Below are positions 45,141-48,369 of a stretch of DNA of 48,369 nt, piece after piece. Numbering within the stretch: the first letter of the stretch is position 1; each line of letters starts with the position of its first letter. The stretch is taken from assembly GCA_001579985.1 (NCBI GenBank), contig LRSR01001661.1, forward strand, positions 1-48,369, in the 5' to 3' direction. The translations under genes and the position numbers were made by a program. Origin of the DNA: Hypsibius dujardini (Eukaryota > Tardigrada > Eutardigrada > Parachela > Hypsibiidae). Below the pieces are notes generated by a model. The model made no database searches, was not told the origin of the DNA, and saw nothing but the letters and a program-made list of their open reading frames with translations.

Positions 45141-47134
45141 TTATCCTGCACAGTAATTGTTGCAGACGCCGGCATGACAGAATGTGCAGCACAAAGTCCC
45201 CTCTCCCCATGATTCACACTCTCCGTTGGAATTGCAGCTACTGATAGCGAGTCCGTTTGCATTTGCCGGACATCGCGCCTTTTTGTCTGGAAAATGAAAA
45301 TGAGTTTACTCGTTCTGCCCGAAACAAGAACGCTATGTAAATTTTCGTACTGAGAGAACTCTTCCCCTTCTGCATCTGTGGCGGACTTGATTCTGTAACC
45401 GATTCGGACTCCACTCCCATTTCGACTGGAGATTGTGTTGATGTTGACTGAATTTCCCTTGTGTTTGTCGTGATTTGGGGGAAGTCATCTGTCGTGGATG
45501 CTGATGAGGGCGTGTGAAGTCGCTTTGTAACCGGACCTCCATGATGAGAATCATCCGCCTCCTGTTTCGGGCATTTATAAAGGGCATTGATGCGTTCGAT
45601 GTCATGGACACTAAGCTTTTTGCGATTGCCGATAGGTGCCTGCTGGATTGGGAGGATACTCGGCTTGTTATCCGGGTCAATGGAGAAGGTGTTATGGGCG
45701 AAATGCATGATACTGTTGTAGTCATACGGGAGGCCAAAGGTTCGTCCCTTGTACTTGGCAAACTGGTTGTGCAAAGCTGCAATGGGGAAAAGTCACCGGT
45801 GAAGAAAAAAGAAGCCTGTTGATTGTGGAATATATACCTACCGGACGGGATATTGTCGAAGATAACGTGGACATACTTGTCGCGATCCTCTCGGCTTTGC
45901 TCGTGCTGGAATCCGAGAACATGCATAATCTCGTGCTGTATCTCGCCAATCATAGTTAAACAACTCGAGTGGAGGTAAATCCTTTGCTGACCGCTTATCT
46001 GACCCACGGAAGTGTAGCATCTGTTGTGAATAAGAGCAGATCCAAATGACTCAAATTTTAAGGGGGATTTTAACAGGTGTCGGACAGGACTTTCTCTTTA
46101 TGATCACACACTCAGAGAGAGGAATTCATTATGTGGCCCTGTCACAATAAGCGAGCAGGCAATAGAAAAGCTTTTAGGACCATGCCGCGATCTGCAAAAT
46201 GTCTGAAACTGTTCAACATTTTGACAGAATTTGAACTCTTTTCTGTGCCTCGTGGACTTTATTAACTTTTGCCAATTAGACATTTAAGAAAGTGAAGTAT
46301 TTAAAAACAATTATTTTAAAATTGTTAGTCTTCATTTTCCAGTTCCTGATCCCGATCGGATCACACTATGAATAGACAATTGACTCCCCTTTCTGCTTGT
46401 GTGATCATCTGGGCCTATCATTATGCAAAGCCGTAGGCATATTATCAAGTCCTTTTAATTTCGATAAGAAAAATGTTCCCCTTTCCTCTTAATGGAGGGA
46501 TTTGTCAGTCTCTCACCCGTCAGTTGCCTTGGTAAAAGTAATGTAGGATTTTTCGTTGGCTCGCGGTAAGAATTTCAAACACGTGTTCGTCATCATTTCG
46601 CGGATGGCGTTCTCGATGAGTGAAATGTCCGTTGACGCTTTAAACGAGTAAAAGTAATGCTAAAAAATGAGGAATAGTATCAGTGAAGAAAATGTTTATA
46701 AACTTACAGAATTCTTCAATCTTGATGGTATAGGGCACTGTGCCGTTGGACCATAGTTGATTGTCATTAATTGCGTTTTTTCCCAAGTTGGAAGCTACGC
46801 CCATGGTCGGGTCATAATCCCCTAGAATATCTCCCTCAATTCGGTCAGCATCAATTGAAGAATCCTTCTTTTTCTTGGAATAATTGTAAACGTCCGCGTC
46901 GATCAGATTTCTCCAGTCTGCAATATAAATATACTCATTCACGTCATAATACCAGCTTTAGTTTTGACAGTGATAACAGGTTACAATACCTCTTGGAACG
47001 CGAAAAGCCTCCTCTCTCTTAGAAAGGGAATGCCCGGTATTTAGATCCGGTAAATGTATACAAATCGTTACAAGACGGAAAACCCACACGATGGCACTAC
47101 CACTCCTATAATGTGGCCGGTTAACATAAGACAT
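45141..47134 (-). CDS. Astacin-family zinc metalloprotease with 8-Cys tail
   Basis: Exons 47134-46990, 46917-46708, 46637-46517, 46020-45842, 45776-45351, 45286-45141 join in phase; 408 residues. The start at 47134 opens into a hydrophobic stretch (IVWVFRLVTICIHL), a probable signal peptide or anchor. A propeptide follows, with IEGD (75-78) as the Asp-switch equivalent, then the catalytic domain from about residue 90. The zinc site is HEIMHVLGFQHE (His188, Glu189, His192, His198), preceded by GCYTSVG and SSCLT as in astacins. The Met-turn reads SIMHF (Met242), so Phe244 replaces the Tyr that is usually the fifth zinc ligand. A Ser/Thr/Pro-rich linker (about 270-355) leads to a tail with eight Cys (C-x11-C-x5-C-x8-CC-x2-C-x4-C-x3-C) that I could not assign; it is not the WAP order. 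Likely secreted or membrane-anchored. Confidence 0.88.
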
Positions 47135-48369
47135 TATTGGTTTTTTTCTCAGCGCAAAACTAATGATGTCAGCAGGAAATAGATGCAACTCAAGTGAGGC
47201 CAGTTCCTCACTTATATCGGCAATTTGATGATAAAAAATCTTGACATGCTCATGCTGAACGACTGACGGAACATGCGTATATTGTTCAGCTTTTCCGTGG
47301 CCGAAGGCTCAATTTGCCCTGCTTGAAATGCACAATTTATTAATTAATACAGTTTGGTGAGCGTTTTTTCTGTCTAAAAACCTGTTCCTTCATCACCAAC
47401 CTACCCACCAACCAACCAGCCACAATTCGAAAAACAAACTTGACAGGCCCAAGTTACGTTTTTTCACTTGAGCGACCCGGCTATCTCGGAAAATATTGCA
47501 GAAATTGTTATGACGTAGTTGGGGCTGTGCTTTTACGTTCACTGGGTTAACGTTGTATTTCCGCCTGATATTCTTCGACGTGACTGGGTGAGGTGTGTGC
47601 TCCCTACAGAATATGAAAGATCGGCTCCCCTGGCTAATTGATAGTCTGACCCTTTCTTGATTATTTGAGGATGGAATGTCACGGCTTCGTTTAAAGTCGC
47701 TATCGTGATGCATGTATGCTGTAGGAGTGGAATAAAAAGCATATGCTAGTCCTCTAATCAAAGATCAGCCTTTTAATAATGACATCCCTTCGATTTGCTC
47801 GCATGACCTTCCGCATGAATAAATTCTCTTTCTCAATCCCAATCTATGCTGTAATTTCAAATATTTATCATTCATCGCTTGAAAAACGTAATTCTTGTAA
47901 TTATCCTAAGCATAATAATGACCTTGGAGGAATAATCAGAGGCAGTTTTGATGGTGCCATCTTCTCATGCTGTATGGTCCACTGGTTGAATTGGTAAATC
48001 GTGTTTGTGATGAACGCAGACAACTTCAGATGAAGGCTCCAAGATCCAGTCGGCCCCTCCTCTCCCTCTGCAAGGACCGAAATTCAGCAACTCAGGAAGC
48101 AAACATCAAGCAACGTTCTCTGCTTCTTACCGCTCCTTTGACTCTTTTGGACTCTTTTGTCTGTAGGAATCGTGAATCTCTCATCTTCTTCAATCAAGAT
48201 CACTTAGTAACTAACTACGTATGGCTCAACGTCGTAACTTAATAAAAAATAGTCTGACAGAGAATTTCAACATGATTCACGGAAGTTCGGTTGTTTGGAC
48301 AGTTGATATTCTTGATCAAATTGTCTACCTCATCAAATTGATTGTGCCTGTCGAGTACCCAAGGAGCCA
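47135..48369. other. Right-edge spacer, no gene assigned
   Basis: Upstream of the astacin gene. ORFs on both strands lack coding character and splice support. The last 60 bases on the minus strand end in CAATTTGATGAG/GTAGAC, reminiscent of the exon 6 donor of the cyclases, but too short to call. Confidence 0.4.

Noticed and set aside
46637-46660. Acceptor TTTTTTAG at about 46660 for astacin exon 3
   Set aside because: Using it puts a TAA in frame. The next AG (TTTAAAG at 46638) gives EEFSSTDISLIENAI, which fits the astacin pattern and the phase.
48280-48369. Possible fourth receptor cyclase starting at the right edge
   Set aside because: Only about 15 bases (CAATTTGATGAG/GTA) resemble the exon 6 donor of the array; upstream residues do not match and the window ends.
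1-48369. CRISPR arrays, tRNA or rRNA genes, operons
   Set aside because: None were seen; the sequence is eukaryotic, and the short repeats are microsatellites without unique spacers.

Overview
The window is a metazoan, intron-rich nuclear segment. Almost every gene is split by short GT-AG introns, and the families present (receptor guanylyl cyclase, astacin, CASD1-type esterase, Tc1/mariner) are animal families. Compact introns, many small inverted-repeat elements and an expanded receptor-cyclase family suit a small invertebrate, for example an ecdysozoan such as a tardigrade. The sequence alone does not fix the taxon, so that is inference.

Layout. Left edge: an unassigned minus-strand ORF. 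878-2236 (+): a three-exon CASD1-like sialate-O-acetyltransferase/PC-esterase lumenal domain lacking the usual multi-pass acyltransferase part. 3929-5132 (+): a four-exon gene for a 211-residue secreted protein of no recognised family. 5465-38652 (-): a head-to-tail array of three paralogous receptor guanylyl cyclases (here A, B and C). Each can be spliced from 23 exons of nearly identical length: signal peptide, Thr-rich linker, ANF-receptor ligand-binding domain, one membrane segment, kinase homology domain, linker helix, cyclase. 39573-40862: a Tc1/mariner element with perfect 34-bp terminal inverted repeats and a broken transposase. 42564-43991 (+): a decayed receptor-cyclase-like ligand-binding gene with an in-frame stop and a frameshift. 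45141-47134 (-): a six-exon astacin metalloprotease with a Ser/Thr-rich linker and an 8-Cys tail. The right edge has no assigned gene.

The three cyclases would be membrane receptors converting an extracellular signal into cGMP. Metal-binding Asp, guanine-recognition Glu/Cys and the Asn/Arg pair of the active site are readable in all three. The array shares unusual changes (FSDIHGF, VASVVG) and differs at the Gly before the second metal Asp (Arg in A, Gly in B, Asn in C). One intron in each copy appears to use a GC donor.

The introns and spacers are packed with non-autonomous inverted-repeat elements: at least four families, several nested. One foldback element sits in the same intron of all three cyclases, so it predates the duplications. 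B and C share near-identical intron sequence beside exon 16, so they look like the youngest pair. Exon 8 of copy C falls into a run of 29 Ns and is mostly missing. All exon models were read by eye from splice signals, phase and paralog comparison; no transcript evidence was available.
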